A stretch of DNA of 42,130 bases from SAR116 cluster bacterium AG-355-O21 (GCA_003280605.1 QCEM01000015.1:1-42130), one strand, 5' to 3'. Counted from the stretch's first letter, positions 14,431-24,201 are shown. The notes: a model not told the origin generated them from the letters alone. Numbers and translations are program-made.

Positions 14431-15627
14431 ATGACAAACGCTGGTGATGGTGAGTGGGGATGGCTGGTTAATCCGGCTGCGGCTCTCCCGGGGCAGGCGG
14501 TTCCAGGGGCCGGTGTGCTTTCCGCCGATGGTTTGCGGCAGGCTAAAGCAGAAATCAGCAGTTGGGACGATTATGCACCAACGCCGTTGCATCACCTCAG
14601 CGGTTTGGCCGCAGAACTTGGCTTTGCCGATATCATCTATAAGGATGAAAGCGCCCGCTTTGAGCTGCAAAGCTTTAAAGCCTTGGGTGGTGCCTATGCC
14701 GTTCTTCGACAAGCACAGAGTTATTTGCAAGACCGTCTCGGCAAGGCCATAGCGATCGCCGATATTCGCGCCGGTGATTATCGCCGGCAGCTTCAAGATT
14801 GGACCGTCTGCACCGCGACCGATGGCAACCATGGCCGCTCGGTTGCCTGGGGTACGCGGATGGTTGGCTGCCGGGCCATCATTTACATTCATGCCACGGT
14901 CAGTGAAGGCCGCAAGCAGGCAATGGAAGGGTTTGGCGCCGAGGTTCGGCGGATTGACGGTAATTATGATGACTCAGTCCGCTTGGCCGCTGTCGACGCC
15001 GATGCCGCCGGCTGGATTGTCGTCTCCGATACCTCATGGCCGGGCTATGAAGCGATCCCCACCGATGTCATGCATGGCTATATGCTGATGGCGGAGGAAG
15101 CCATTGCGCAACTTGCCGGACAGCGACCAAGCCATGTGTTTTTACAAGGTGGGGTAGGTGGCATGGCTGCCGCCGTGGCGGCGACCTGTGATCTGCATTG
15201 GGGCGCTGACAGGCCATGTATCATTATCGCGGAGCCAAGTGAGGCAGCTTGTCTTTATGCCACCGCCGATGCCGGCCGGCCGGTCGTGGTACCAGGTGAT
15301 TTAGACACTTTGATGGCCGGGTTAGCGGCCGGTGAGGTGTCGCCCTTAGCGTGGCGTGTGCTGCAGGACGTTGGTGATGGCTTTGTCCATTTGCCGGATC
15401 GTGACGTGCCGCCTTTGATGCGGAAACTAGCCCATGGGATCGGCGGTGACGTGGCCGTTGTGGCAGGGGAATCAGCAGTTTGCGGCTTGGCTGCGGCGAT
15501 CCGCCTGCGCGCCAATCCACAGGCCGCTGCCGCATTTGGCTTAGACGATGCGAGCAGGATCTTAATCTTTGGCTCAGAAGGAGCGACGGATCCGGTGTTG
15601 TACAATGAAATCGTTACCGCAGCCTGA
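14431..15627 (+). CDS. dpaL: Diaminopropionate ammonia-lyase
   Basis: This PLP fold-type II enzyme splits 2,3-diaminopropionate into pyruvate and two ammonia. Its 398 aa match the length of E. coli YgeX. Visible motifs are YKDESARFELQSFKALGGAYA with the PLP lysine K83, CTATDGNHGRSVAWG (substrate/phosphate contact) and the glycine loop FLQGGVGGMAAAV. The end SEGATDP is also typical. It sits 3 bp after the quinone reductase and overlaps the following gamma-glutamyltransferase by 23 bp, so the lyase and the exported transferase are probably made together. Confidence 0.9.
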   Translation: MTNAGDGEWGWLVNPAAALPGQAVPGAGVLSADGLRQAKAEISSWDDYAPTPLHHLSGLAAELGFADIIYKDESARFELQSFKALGGAYAVLRQAQSYLQDRLGKAIAIADIRAGDYRRQLQDWTVCTATDGNHGRSVAWGTRMVGCRAIIYIHATVSEGRKQAMEGFGAEVRRIDGNYDDSVRLAAVDADAAGWIVVSDTSWPGYEAIPTDVMHGYMLMAEEAIAQLAGQRPSHVFLQGGVGGMAAAVAATCDLHWGADRPCIIIAEPSEAACLYATADAGRPVVVPGDLDTLMAGLAAGEVSPLAWRVLQDVGDGFVHLPDRDVPPLMRKLAHGIGGDVAVVAGESAVCGLAAAIRLRANPQAAAAFGLDDASRILIFGSEGATDPVLYNEIVTAA

Positions 15628-17362
15628 CTGCCGCACACATAGCGATCTTTGGAAGCGATGCGGGCGCTGCCTGCACGCGCTGCTGCTCAGCATGTTTTTC
15701 GTTGGTGCCATCGGTGCGGCACAGGCGCAGCAGCCGCAAGCTGTCTTTGCAACCAAGGGCATGGTTGCCAGTGCAGAAGCGCTGGCCAGTCAGGTCGGGG
15801 TTGATATTCTCAAAGCGGGCGGAAATGCAGTTGATAGCGCGGTCGCGGTTGGATTTGCGATGGCGGTCACATTTCCGCGTGCCGGCAATTTGGGTGGCGG
15901 TGGCTTTATGTTGGTGCGGATGGCCGGCGCAGCAGCCTCGGTGGCCATTGATTACCGCGAAAAAGCGCCGCTGGCGGCAACATCGACAATGTTCCTTGAT
16001 GCGGCCGGTGCTGTCGATAAGGACCTGTCGCGGTTTCGTCATACATCGGTTGGTGTCCCTGGAACCGTTGCGGGGCTGTTACTTGCCCACCGGCGTTTTG
16101 GCCGCTTACCGCGAGCCGCTGTTTTAGCGCCTGCGATCGCGCTTGCTGAAAACGGCTTTGCGATGCCGGCGGCGCTGGCCGAAAGCTTGCAAGGACGGCG
16201 GCAGCGCTTCGCACGGTGGCCGGCAACCATGGCGGTCATCTTCAAGGCTGACGGAACCGCCTATCGAGCAGGTGAATTATTTCGACAACCTGATTTGGCG
16301 GCGGTTTTAAAGCGGATCGCTGCGGCGGGTCATGCAGGCTTTTATTCAGGCACCACGGCAGCTTTGATCGCGGCGGATATGCGCCGTCATGGCGGATTGA
16401 TCACGCAGGTTGATCTTGCCGCTTATCAAGCCGTTATCCGACCTGTCATCTCCGGAAGCTATCGCGGCTATCAGATTGAAGCGATGCCGCCGCCAAGCTC
16501 CGGTGGTGTCCATCTTGTGCAGATGCTGAACATGTTGACGCCATTTCCCATCGCTGACTGGGGTCATAATCAGGCCCCGACCATCCATCTCATGGTCGAG
16601 GTGATGCGCCGGGCCTACGCGGATCGAAGTCAGCATTTAGGGGATCCGGACTTTTGGTCGGTACCTGTCGCCGGGTTAACTGATCGGCGATATGCAGCAC
16701 GTCTTATCGGCAATATTGACCTGCAAAAAGCAACCCCGTCTGACAGCTTGCAGCCTGGGCGGCCGCAGGCATACGAAAGCCCGGAGACGACGCACTATTC
16801 CATTATCGATGCCGCCGGCAATGCGGTTTCAAACACCTATACCCTTAATTTTAGATACGGCACCGGGATTGTGGCCGCCGGTACAGGTATTTTTCTGAAC
16901 AATGAAATGGATGATTTTTCCGCCAAGCCAGGTAGTCCTAATGCCTATGGCTTGCTGGGCGGGGCGGCCAATGCAATTGCTGCCGAAAAACGCCCTCTCA
17001 GCTCAATGACCCCAACAATTGTCAGCCGCGACGGTGCGGCTGTATTGGCCACGGGAAGCCCGGGTGGCAGCCGGATCATTACCAGTGTTTTGCAAATGAT
17101 CTTGAATGTGATCGATCATCGTATGGACATCGCAACGGCGACCGGCGCACCTCGCTTTCATCATCAATGGTGGCCAGATCATATTCGTTATGAGGCCGGT
17201 CTTGATGAAGCCGTCAAAACCGCTCTCCGCCAGCGCGGCCATACCCTCAAAAAAGTCAAAGCTCTTGGCAGTTTGCACACCGTGATGCGCGTTAAGCATG
17301 GTTTTCTTGGGTTTTCCGACCGGCGGCGGTCCCGAGGTCAAGCCATTGGCGTTGATGATTGA
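15605..17362 (+). CDS. ggt: Gamma-glutamyltransferase, exported
   Basis: This 585-aa N-terminal-nucleophile enzyme is made as a precursor and cleaved into two chains. It removes or transfers gamma-glutamyl groups, for example from glutathione. A signal sequence is seen: basic start, hydrophobic ALLLSMFFVGAIGA, then AQAQ, so it is periplasmic. The nucleophile is T395 in SPETTHYSI, followed by GNAVSNTYTLNFRYGTGI, LNNEMDDFSAKPG and KRPLSSMTPTIV, all as in E. coli Ggt. ATG 15605 lies within dpaL and gives the best signal peptide; a start at 15569 would add 12 residues before it. Confidence 0.92.
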   Translation: MKSLPQPDCRTHSDLWKRCGRCLHALLLSMFFVGAIGAAQAQQPQAVFATKGMVASAEALASQVGVDILKAGGNAVDSAVAVGFAMAVTFPRAGNLGGGGFMLVRMAGAAASVAIDYREKAPLAATSTMFLDAAGAVDKDLSRFRHTSVGVPGTVAGLLLAHRRFGRLPRAAVLAPAIALAENGFAMPAALAESLQGRRQRFARWPATMAVIFKADGTAYRAGELFRQPDLAAVLKRIAAAGHAGFYSGTTAALIAADMRRHGGLITQVDLAAYQAVIRPVISGSYRGYQIEAMPPPSSGGVHLVQMLNMLTPFPIADWGHNQAPTIHLMVEVMRRAYADRSQHLGDPDFWSVPVAGLTDRRYAARLIGNIDLQKATPSDSLQPGRPQAYESPETTHYSIIDAAGNAVSNTYTLNFRYGTGIVAAGTGIFLNNEMDDFSAKPGSPNAYGLLGGAANAIAAEKRPLSSMTPTIVSRDGAAVLATGSPGGSRIITSVLQMILNVIDHRMDIATATGAPRFHHQWWPDHIRYEAGLDEAVKTALRQRGHTLKKVKALGSLHTVMRVKHGFLGFSDRRRSRGQAIGVDD

Positions 17363-17568
17363 GCGCAAAATTCAAGCGCCTGAAGAATCATTTCAAAAGC
17401 TGCGGTTCTGTAGGTTGTCTCCAATGCGGAGTTTCTATAACATTTATCTAACGGTGTTGGACATGCGCTGCGGATCGCTTGTTTTGCAGGCGTGTTAACA
17501 CAGCATGGGACAGCGTGCAGGGGTGAGACTACGGCCCTAAGGCAATGTTTTTAAGGTAATTGTGGCGC
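17363..17568. promoter_or_regulatory. Spacer before the M23-bactofilin operon
   Basis: About 200 bp without an ORF. It should hold the promoter of the peptidase-bactofilin pair. AAGG at 17553-17556 is the only ribosome-binding-like sequence. I can assign no promoter boxes with confidence. Confidence 0.3.
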
Positions 17569-19050
17569 ATGATGTTCGACCCGAAAGACCTGCTGGGGTG
17601 GATCAAAGATAAACTGCGGTCCTGCATTAAGGACCGTCAGCTGATCATGCGTGCGGGCGGCGAAACGTCATTTGTTAATTTTTCAGTGAAACTGCAATGG
17701 GCCTGCATCGTGTTGATGTGTGGCGTTTTGGCGGTGTTCGGGTTCCTATCACATAGCTTCCTAAATCAACAGGCCAGCCTTGAGGTGGAGAAAAGCCGAA
17801 CACGGCAAGTAGAGGACGATTACAAACGGCTGCTTGATCATCTTGACCAGTATAAGTCATCGGTTGTCAGTGCGACCAATGAGTTGCGTCGAACCGAGAC
17901 CGAATTACGCCGCATTTTTGGCCAGAATGAATCCTTACGAAAGACTTTGCTGTCGAAAGAATCGGACCTGCAAGTCACTCAAAAGCAGCGCGATCAAGCG
18001 CAAAGCTCGTCGCTGGAATTAAGCGAGCAACTTCAATCGCTTGGGCGCGATTTGAAGCGTATTTCAGGGAAAAATAACTCCCTTGAGATGCACATCAACT
18101 CGCTACGCGGTGTGTTGGCGATTGCCAAGGTTGAAAATGAAGAAATTGCCGCTGCCCGCTCGGCGCTGGATCGTCGGATCTGGCAGCTGCACAATGATTT
18201 AAAAAGTTCGAAGTCGCGGAACATTTATCTTGAGGGGCATCTGGACAATCTGGAGGGGAACCTTGGCCAAGTCAAAGCGGACCTGCGCCAAGTGCTCAGA
18301 GAGCGGCAAACAATACGCACCGAAAACAATATCCTCAGTGCGCAAGTCGACAGGTTAAACGCCACCCTCGGGCGGATTGAAGCAGACCATTCGGAGCAGT
18401 TTGAGGCGTTTTACGATCAAGTCCAGGCGCGGACGAATCTGCTTGAAAAAATTATTCGCCGGACCGGCATTGATATGGCTGACTTGTTGCCGGTGCCGGA
18501 AGGCATGTTGCGCGGTCAGGGGGGGCCGTTTATCCCGGTACATCCTGATTTCTACACTTTGGACAGCGAACCTGAATTTCCGGTCCTTGAAAAAATCAGG
18601 GCTGCCGCTGGGCGCTGGCAGCAGGTTGAAAATGTTTTTCTATCGATGCCGTTGGTAACGCCGGTAAAACATTATTACGTCGCCAGTCGGTTTGGTCGCC
18701 GCCGCGATCCTTTCAATGGTCGCTGGGCGAGGCACGAAGGATTAGACCTTGCCGGTCCAATGAAGCAGCATGTTTTTGCCGCCGCCAGTGGCGTCGTGAC
18801 ATTTGCGGGCTGGAGAGCAAACTACGGCGGATTGGTTGAAATCGACCATGGTAACGGTATCGTGACAAGGTATGGCCACCTGTATAAGGTGACCGTGAAA
18901 AAAGGTGAACAGGTTGCCGTCGGTGACAAGGTTGCGCTGCTCGGCAATACCGGCCGCAGCACGGGGCCGCACGTTCATTATGAAGTGCGCTATAAGGACA
19001 AACCGTTAGATCCATACAAATTTTTGAGAGCAACACGCGATGTTCAGTAA
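17569..19050 (+). CDS. Membrane-anchored M23 (LytM) peptidoglycan endopeptidase
   Basis: This 493-aa protein has a short cytoplasmic N-terminus, one membrane helix (about 42-64, WACIVLMCGVLAVFGFL), a long coiled coil (about 75-270) and a C-terminal LytM domain. The zinc site is complete: H389 and D393 in HEGLDLAG, and H468-V-H470 in STGPHVHYEV. It should cut peptide cross-links of the cell wall in the periplasm. The gene overlaps the bactofilin gene by 11 bp, the arrangement of M23/bactofilin morphogenesis modules such as LmdC/BacA of Hyphomonas. The start could also be TTG 17560 or ATG 17572. Confidence 0.9.
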   Translation: MMFDPKDLLGWIKDKLRSCIKDRQLIMRAGGETSFVNFSVKLQWACIVLMCGVLAVFGFLSHSFLNQQASLEVEKSRTRQVEDDYKRLLDHLDQYKSSVVSATNELRRTETELRRIFGQNESLRKTLLSKESDLQVTQKQRDQAQSSSLELSEQLQSLGRDLKRISGKNNSLEMHINSLRGVLAIAKVENEEIAAARSALDRRIWQLHNDLKSSKSRNIYLEGHLDNLEGNLGQVKADLRQVLRERQTIRTENNILSAQVDRLNATLGRIEADHSEQFEAFYDQVQARTNLLEKIIRRTGIDMADLLPVPEGMLRGQGGPFIPVHPDFYTLDSEPEFPVLEKIRAAAGRWQQVENVFLSMPLVTPVKHYYVASRFGRRRDPFNGRWARHEGLDLAGPMKQHVFAAASGVVTFAGWRANYGGLVEIDHGNGIVTRYGHLYKVTVKKGEQVAVGDKVALLGNTGRSTGPHVHYEVRYKDKPLDPYKFLRATRDVQ

Positions 19051-19501
19051 AAAAAACCCAAAGCAAACAAAAATTGCGGTCAAAGAGCATCCACCGTCGA
19101 TCGTCAGTGCTGACTTAGAAATCATTGGGGATCTGAAAAGCGATGGCGACATTCAGATTGACGGTAAAGTCGATGGTGACGTTATCAGCAAAAACCTGAC
19201 GATTAGCTCAACCGCTGTTGTTCGTGGCTCAATTGAGGCAGTTGAGGTTGTCGTCGCCGGTGAAGTTTTTGGTCAAATTAAAGCTCAAAAAGTGCGGCTG
19301 CTAAAAACCTCGCGGATTACCGCCGACATCTTCCAAGAAAGCCTAGCGATTGAAGCCGGTGCCTATTTTGAAGGCCATTGTCGGCATCTAAACGAAGATA
19401 AATATTCTTTTGCTGCCGCCGGGGCGCAGGTCACGTTGCCGCCCAAGCGCACGGTCGCAAAAGTTGACGCTACGGTTTCAAAAGCGGGAGCGGTGAAGTA
19501 A
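19040..19501 (+). CDS. Bactofilin
   Basis: This 153-aa cytoskeletal protein has a central beta-helix of short repeats rich in G, V and I (GDLKSDGDIQIDGKVDGDV, VRGSIEAVEVVVAGEVFGQI, EGHC) between disordered, lysine-rich ends. Bactofilins form non-polar filaments that place cell-wall enzymes. The overlap with the M23 peptidase gene indicates stoichiometric expression and probably direct interaction through the peptidase's cytoplasmic tail. The next gene is convergent and ends 7 bp away. Confidence 0.92.
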   Translation: MFSKKNPKQTKIAVKEHPPSIVSADLEIIGDLKSDGDIQIDGKVDGDVISKNLTISSTAVVRGSIEAVEVVVAGEVFGQIKAQKVRLLKTSRITADIFQESLAIEAGAYFEGHCRHLNEDKYSFAAAGAQVTLPPKRTVAKVDATVSKAGAVK

Positions 19502-19508
19502 GCAGCCG

Positions 19509-20498
19509 CTATTCAAGGCAGGTTGCGAAAACCGCCGGGTCAACATTGCCGCCGGAGCAAACCACCACAACAGTCCGGTTTTGGATGTCAAATTGACCAT
19601 TTAAAATGGTGGCCAAGCCGACCGCGCCGCCTGGTTCCACAACAATCTTTAAGGTCTCAAATGCCAGCGCCATGGCGTGTCGGGCCTCGGCGTCGCTGGC
19701 CGTTAAGCCATTCGTTAATAGCCGGCTGTTAATCGAGAACGTGATTTCGCCAGGTGTTGGCGCCAATAGGGCATCACAGATCGAGCGGGCGTTGGGATCA
19801 TTGCTGTGTCGCTCTCCGCTTGCAAGCGATCGACGCGTATCATCGAAATCGGCAGGTTCAGCAGCGAAGACGGCGAGGTCAGGGCAGCGCGTCGCCAAAG
19901 CCAAGGCAATCCCCGAGACCATCCCACCACCGCCGCAGGGGACCAACACAGCGTCGGCCTGAATATTCCGTTCGGCCAATTGCTGGGAGATCTCTAAGCC
20001 GATGGTGCCTTGCCCTGCGATCACCCCTGGATCATCATAGGGTTTGACGATGGTGGCGCCGCGGTCATCTGCCAGGCGGGCACCAATCTCCTCACGGATT
20101 TCCGTATATCGATCATAAAAAATAACTTCCGCCCCATCGGCCCGGGTATTGGCGACTTTGATTGTCGGTGCATCATTGGGCATGACGATGGTCGCCGGAA
20201 CGCCGAAAGCCCGGGCCGCCGCTGCCACACCTTGGGCGTGGTTCCCTGATGAATAAGCGACAACTCCGGCGGCAATGTGCGCCTCCGGGATCAGCGATAG
20301 GCGATTAAAGGCACCACGAAACTTAAAAGATCCTGTGCGCTGCAAGCATTCGGCTTTGATCAAAACCCGGCCGCCGACACGGTCATTTAACAATTGGGAT
20401 TCCAGTAAAGGCGTCATCAATGCCTTGCCATTGAGGCGCTGCGCGGCAGCTGCAATATCAGCGAACACCGGCGGGGCAAGTTGGGCGCTTTCGATCAT
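19509..20498 (-). CDS. Threonine/serine dehydratase (PLP fold type II), no ACT domain
   Basis: This 329-aa enzyme has KAECLQRTGSFKFRGAFN with PLP lysine K59, AYSSGNHAQGVA, and the phosphate-binding loop VPCGGGGMVSG. The length stops at the catalytic domain: the regulatory ACT region of biosynthetic IlvA is absent. It is therefore either a catabolic threonine dehydratase or a serine racemase/dehydratase-like enzyme. It makes 2-oxobutyrate or pyruvate plus ammonia. The gene stands alone between two convergent or divergent units. Confidence 0.87.
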   Translation of the reverse strand: MIESAQLAPPVFADIAAAAQRLNGKALMTPLLESQLLNDRVGGRVLIKAECLQRTGSFKFRGAFNRLSLIPEAHIAAGVVAYSSGNHAQGVAAAARAFGVPATIVMPNDAPTIKVANTRADGAEVIFYDRYTEIREEIGARLADDRGATIVKPYDDPGVIAGQGTIGLEISQQLAERNIQADAVLVPCGGGGMVSGIALALATRCPDLAVFAAEPADFDDTRRSLASGERHSNDPNARSICDALLAPTPGEITFSINSRLLTNGLTASDAEARHAMALAFETLKIVVEPGGAVGLATILNGQFDIQNRTVVVVCSGGNVDPAVFATCLE

Positions 20499-20569
20499 TA
20501 TTCTGTCACCTTTAAAGTCACGTTATCCACGCGCAGTTTAGCAAGCCTATGAAACGATATCATCGATAT

Positions 20570-22678
20570 TTATCGCGCCGGTTGGGGTGATTCCGTCGTT
20601 GGTACGGCGGCGATGCTCGCATCCTGACATCTTAACAAACACCATTGATGCACCGATAAATGTGCTGCCGCTAGATCGTTTAACGACGCTTCTTTGTGCC
20701 GATAAACGACGGTTGCCTCAAGCACCCGCTGGACATAGTTCCGGGTTTCGTTAAACGGGATGCTTTCGATCCAATTAATCATCGAAATGGCCCCTGTCCG
20801 CGGATCGCCATAATCGCGCAGCCAGCGTTTAACCCGGTGCGGGCCGGCGTTGTAGGCGGCTAAGGCAAGCGGGTAGGAGCCGGCAAACGTCATAATCATT
20901 TGATGCAGGTAAAGCTGGCCGAGTTGGAGGTTAAATTGCGGCTCCTCCAGTAAACGCTCCGTGGCAAAGCGCAGCTTGGTTTTTTGTGCGATTTGCTTTG
21001 CCGTCGCCGGCATTAATTGCATCAATCCACGGGCGCCGGCGCGGCTTACGGCACGGCTGTTAAAGGCACTTTCTTGGCGAATAAGGCCATGTAACAAGGC
21101 TGCTTCGACAGCTGGATTTACTGCCGGTACCAGGGCCGGCAACGCCGGTGTTGCCAGTAAAAGTGGGTATCCGTGGGTGATCAGATGATGACCTTTGCGG
21201 GCTGCTTGTCGGGCCATGTAAACAGCCAGATCAGGGCGCTTGATTTGATCGCCGAACCGCGCCAATTGGGCGGCTGTGATATCAGCGATGGGCGGGGTCT
21301 TGGCCTGCTGAGCGCGTACCAGGGCACGGAAGAATATCGCTGTTAGCTCACGGTCATCGGCTGCCGCTAGGGCCTGGGTTGCTTGCACCAAATCATGGTT
21401 TTGAAAGCTGTCGCCAAGCGGCCCGTCGATCGTGATCGGCAGCGCCAATTGCGGTTGTTTTAAATGCTGGGCCGCGAGTTGGCCGTAAAACGTTGTCGGC
21501 TGCTTGGCGGCACGTTCATAATGCTGCCGTGCCAGGGCATTTGCACCGGTTTCGGCGAGTGCCCGGCCAGCCCAAAAATGTCCGCGCGCACGGCTGATGG
21601 GGGTTTTAACTTTTGTAAGAAAGGCTTTGAAATGCTGTAGGCCGGCGCCGGCGTCATTTAGATGTGTGAGCGCAATCCAGCCGGCAAGCCATTCGCCTTC
21701 GGCAAAAGATGGGCCGCCGCTTTGTTGATGATTGGCAGCGATTTGATAGGCGTCTTGGGGCCGGTTTTGGCGCAACAGACGACGAATGATAATGCGCCGC
21801 TCAACCCACCATTTACGCTCAAATAAGCCAGGTGGGGGGGCCTCACGCAACAGCTCAAAAGCCGGATCCGTGAGCTGGCGTTGGCGGCGCCACCGGATCC
21901 GTTCATAGACCAATCCGGGGTCATTCAACAGTTCGGCCGGAACCCGTTTAATGGCTTGATCAACGCCTGCGGATTGGCGGCTGAGTTTCAAACGAGCATT
22001 GGCCAGCGTTTTCCGCGGGCCGGAAACATACCAGCTGGCCCGCTGGGCGCCGTGATGTTGGCCGCGCCAAAGTAAATAATCCAGCCGCGCCCAATGGTCA
22101 TCCGCGCGAAGGTAACGGCGATAGCGTTTGTAAAAGCGCCGCTCCTGACTTTTGATAAACCCGGTCCGGTGCCAGGTTCGGCGCACCAAGTCAGCGACAA
22201 TCTCTTTGTCACCACGTTTTTCATGGGCGGCGATTAAACGGCTCTTGCCGGTTGCGGTCAGCGGTGGGTTAGCTGTAAACCAGGCAATCGTTCGCGCCGG
22301 GCTTAGGCTTGCCGGCATAAGCGCTTCGGCGCGGCGGCGAAGGGTCAGTTGCCAAGGCCAAGCAGGGTTTGCCGCCAGAAATGTGGCGACCTCGGCAAAT
22401 TCACTTTTGCCGCGCGGGTCGGTCAATCGCAGCCAGTTGACAATTTTTCGATGAATGGGCGGCGTTTGAGCGGTGAATAGCTTTTCCGCTGCTTGCCATT
22501 GGCCGGCGTTGGCGGTCACCAAGACGGCGCGTAATATCGCCATTTCCGGGGCCACCAAAACAGCCTTAAAGGCCGGCCGCGGGGTGGGCAAGGGGACCTG
22601 ACCGGCACCTTGGGAAGCACCCACGGACAAGCAAATAAACACAAACAGCAGCAAACTTGTCAGACGATGAGCTTTCAT
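20570..22678 (-). CDS. slt: Soluble lytic murein transglycosylase (Slt70-like)
   Basis: This 702-aa periplasmic protein starts with a signal peptide (MKAHRLTSLLLFVFICLSVG), then a long superhelical region of short helices, and a C-terminal SLT domain. The catalytic Glu lies in LIRQESAFNSRAVSRAGARG, followed by LMQLMPATAKQIA, ALAAYNAGPHRV and NETRNYVQRV. It cleaves glycan strands to form 1,6-anhydromuropeptides. The start at 22678 is chosen for the signal peptide; the frame extends 12 codons further. It is divergent from dapA across 117 bp, a common alphaproteobacterial arrangement. Confidence 0.92.
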   Translation of the reverse strand: MKAHRLTSLLLFVFICLSVGASQGAGQVPLPTPRPAFKAVLVAPEMAILRAVLVTANAGQWQAAEKLFTAQTPPIHRKIVNWLRLTDPRGKSEFAEVATFLAANPAWPWQLTLRRRAEALMPASLSPARTIAWFTANPPLTATGKSRLIAAHEKRGDKEIVADLVRRTWHRTGFIKSQERRFYKRYRRYLRADDHWARLDYLLWRGQHHGAQRASWYVSGPRKTLANARLKLSRQSAGVDQAIKRVPAELLNDPGLVYERIRWRRQRQLTDPAFELLREAPPPGLFERKWWVERRIIIRRLLRQNRPQDAYQIAANHQQSGGPSFAEGEWLAGWIALTHLNDAGAGLQHFKAFLTKVKTPISRARGHFWAGRALAETGANALARQHYERAAKQPTTFYGQLAAQHLKQPQLALPITIDGPLGDSFQNHDLVQATQALAAADDRELTAIFFRALVRAQQAKTPPIADITAAQLARFGDQIKRPDLAVYMARQAARKGHHLITHGYPLLLATPALPALVPAVNPAVEAALLHGLIRQESAFNSRAVSRAGARGLMQLMPATAKQIAQKTKLRFATERLLEEPQFNLQLGQLYLHQMIMTFAGSYPLALAAYNAGPHRVKRWLRDYGDPRTGAISMINWIESIPFNETRNYVQRVLEATVVYRHKEASLNDLAAAHLSVHQWCLLRCQDASIAAVPTTESPQPAR

Positions 22679-22795
22679 TGTTATAAGGGTACGCTGGCAT
22701 AGACCCTGGCACAAGTAGGCAGGCTTGCCGCCGCCAAGGATGGCGCGTATGGTGCGGCTGGATTTAAACCAGCGTTAACGCGCAAGGAGAGGGAA
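22679..22795. promoter_or_regulatory. Divergent slt-dapA promoter region
   Basis: These 117 bp separate two divergent genes and must hold both promoters. AAGGAGAGGG at 22784-22793 is a strong ribosome binding site for dapA and decides its start. No operator could be recognised. Confidence 0.5.
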
Positions 22796-23695
22796 ATGGC
22801 ATTTAATCGCGGGAACCCAATGTTCAAAGGCTCATTGGTGGCCTTGATAACGCCTTTTAAAAATGGTGAATTTGATGAGCAGGCCTATCGCAAATTGGTT
22901 GATTGGCAAATCAACCAAGGGACCCATGGTTTGGTGCCGATGGGAACGACGGGCGAATCGCCAACCTTGAGCCATGCGGAACATAAGCGCGTTGTCGAGT
23001 TGTGTATTGAGGTGACTGCTGGCCGGGTGCCTGTTATCGCCGGTGCGGGCTCAAATTCAACGGCGGAGGCCATTGAGTTCACCGCCCATGCGAAAGCTGC
23101 CGGCGCAGACGCTGCGCTGTTGGTCACGCCGTACTATAATAAGCCAACCCAAGAAGGCTTGTTTCAGCATTTCAAAGCCATCAATGATGCGGTCGAAATT
23201 CCGCTGATCATTTATAATATTCCGCCGCGTAGCGTGATCGATATGTCGGTCGAAACGATGGCGCGATGCGCCGCGTTATCAAATGTGATCGGGGTCAAGG
23301 ACGCGACTCAAGACTTGGTCCGGCCGATGAAAACACGCGAGGCCATCAGCGCTGATTTTGCGCAGTTGTCCGGCGAAGACGGCACCATCATGCCGTATTT
23401 GGCCCAGGGCGGGCATGGTTGCATTTCGGTCACGGCGAATGTGGCGCCAGGGCCTTTATCGCAAATGCATAATGCGTGGCAAGCAGGTGACCTGGATACC
23501 GCTATGGCCATCAATGAGCGGTTGATGCCCTTGCATGACGCTTTGTTCTGTGAATCAAGCCCCGGCCCCGTGAAACATGCCGCCAGCTTGCTTGGCCTCT
23601 GTGATCCCGACACCCGTTTGCCGTTGGTCGAGATTGCCGAAGCCAGTAAGCAAAAAGTTGAAGCGGCAATGCGTCATGCCGGGCTGCTAAACTAG
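22796..23695 (+). CDS. dapA: 4-hydroxy-tetrahydrodipicolinate synthase
   Basis: This TIM-barrel class I aldolase of the lysine/diaminopimelate pathway condenses pyruvate with aspartate semialdehyde. Key residues are T51 and T52 (GTTGES), Y140 (IIYNIPPR) and Schiff-base K168 (GVKDATQD); subtracting 7 gives the E. coli numbers 44, 45, 133 and 161. Its 299 aa are slightly longer than usual because translation seems to start at ATG 22796, which has a strong AAGGAGAGGG site, rather than at the later MFKGSLVAL. The pathway feeds cell-wall synthesis. smpB follows 32 bp downstream. Confidence 0.96.
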   Translation: MAFNRGNPMFKGSLVALITPFKNGEFDEQAYRKLVDWQINQGTHGLVPMGTTGESPTLSHAEHKRVVELCIEVTAGRVPVIAGAGSNSTAEAIEFTAHAKAAGADAALLVTPYYNKPTQEGLFQHFKAINDAVEIPLIIYNIPPRSVIDMSVETMARCAALSNVIGVKDATQDLVRPMKTREAISADFAQLSGEDGTIMPYLAQGGHGCISVTANVAPGPLSQMHNAWQAGDLDTAMAINERLMPLHDALFCESSPGPVKHAASLLGLCDPDTRLPLVEIAEASKQKVEAAMRHAGLLN

Positions 23696-23727
23696 CGCTG
23701 TTAGCTGCAGGATCATAGCGGGTCATT

Positions 23728-24201
23728 ATGGTTAAAAAAGATACGCCGACAGGGCGTACCGTCGCGCAAAACCGGCGGGCCCGTTATGATTATTCGATTG
23801 AAGACACGATTGAGGCAGGGCTGGTTTTAACAGGCAGTGAGGTTAAATCCCTGCGGCAATCACAGGCCAGTATCAACGAAGCATACGCCGGGTCGGACCA
23901 GGGTATGTTGACCTTGTTTAATGCGAATATTCCGGAATTTTTTCAGGCCGGTCGCTTCAACCACGAACCGAAGCGGCCACGGCGGCTTTTGGTGCATCGC
24001 CGCGAGCGCGACCGCTTGCTTGGCTTGATCCAACGTGAAGGCATGACGCTGGTGCCGCTGAGCTTATATTTCAACGCCCGAGGTATTGCTAAGCTGCAAC
24101 TCGGGCTTGCCAAAGGTAAGCGGAAATCGGATAAACGCGAAACCGAGAAGAAACGCGATTGGCAGCGTGACAAGGCCCGCATCATGCGTGATCGCGGATA
24201 A
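23728..24201 (+). CDS. smpB: SsrA-binding protein SmpB
   Basis: This 157-aa small basic protein binds tmRNA and brings it to stalled ribosomes. The OB-fold core shows [40 protein letters not shown] and [21 protein letters not shown]. The lysine/arginine-rich tail ([20 protein letters not shown]) is the part that enters the decoding centre. It lies between dapA and prfC, so two ribosome-rescue or termination factors are neighbours. The tmRNA gene itself is not in the window. Confidence 0.97.
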   Translation: MVKKDTPTGRTVAQNRRARYDYSIEDTIEAGLVLTGSEVKSLRQSQASINEAYAGSDQGMLTLFNANIPEFFQAGRFNHEPKRPRRLLVHRRERDRLLGLIQREGMTLVPLSLYFNARGIAKLQLGLAKGKRKSDKRETEKKRDWQRDKARIMRDRG

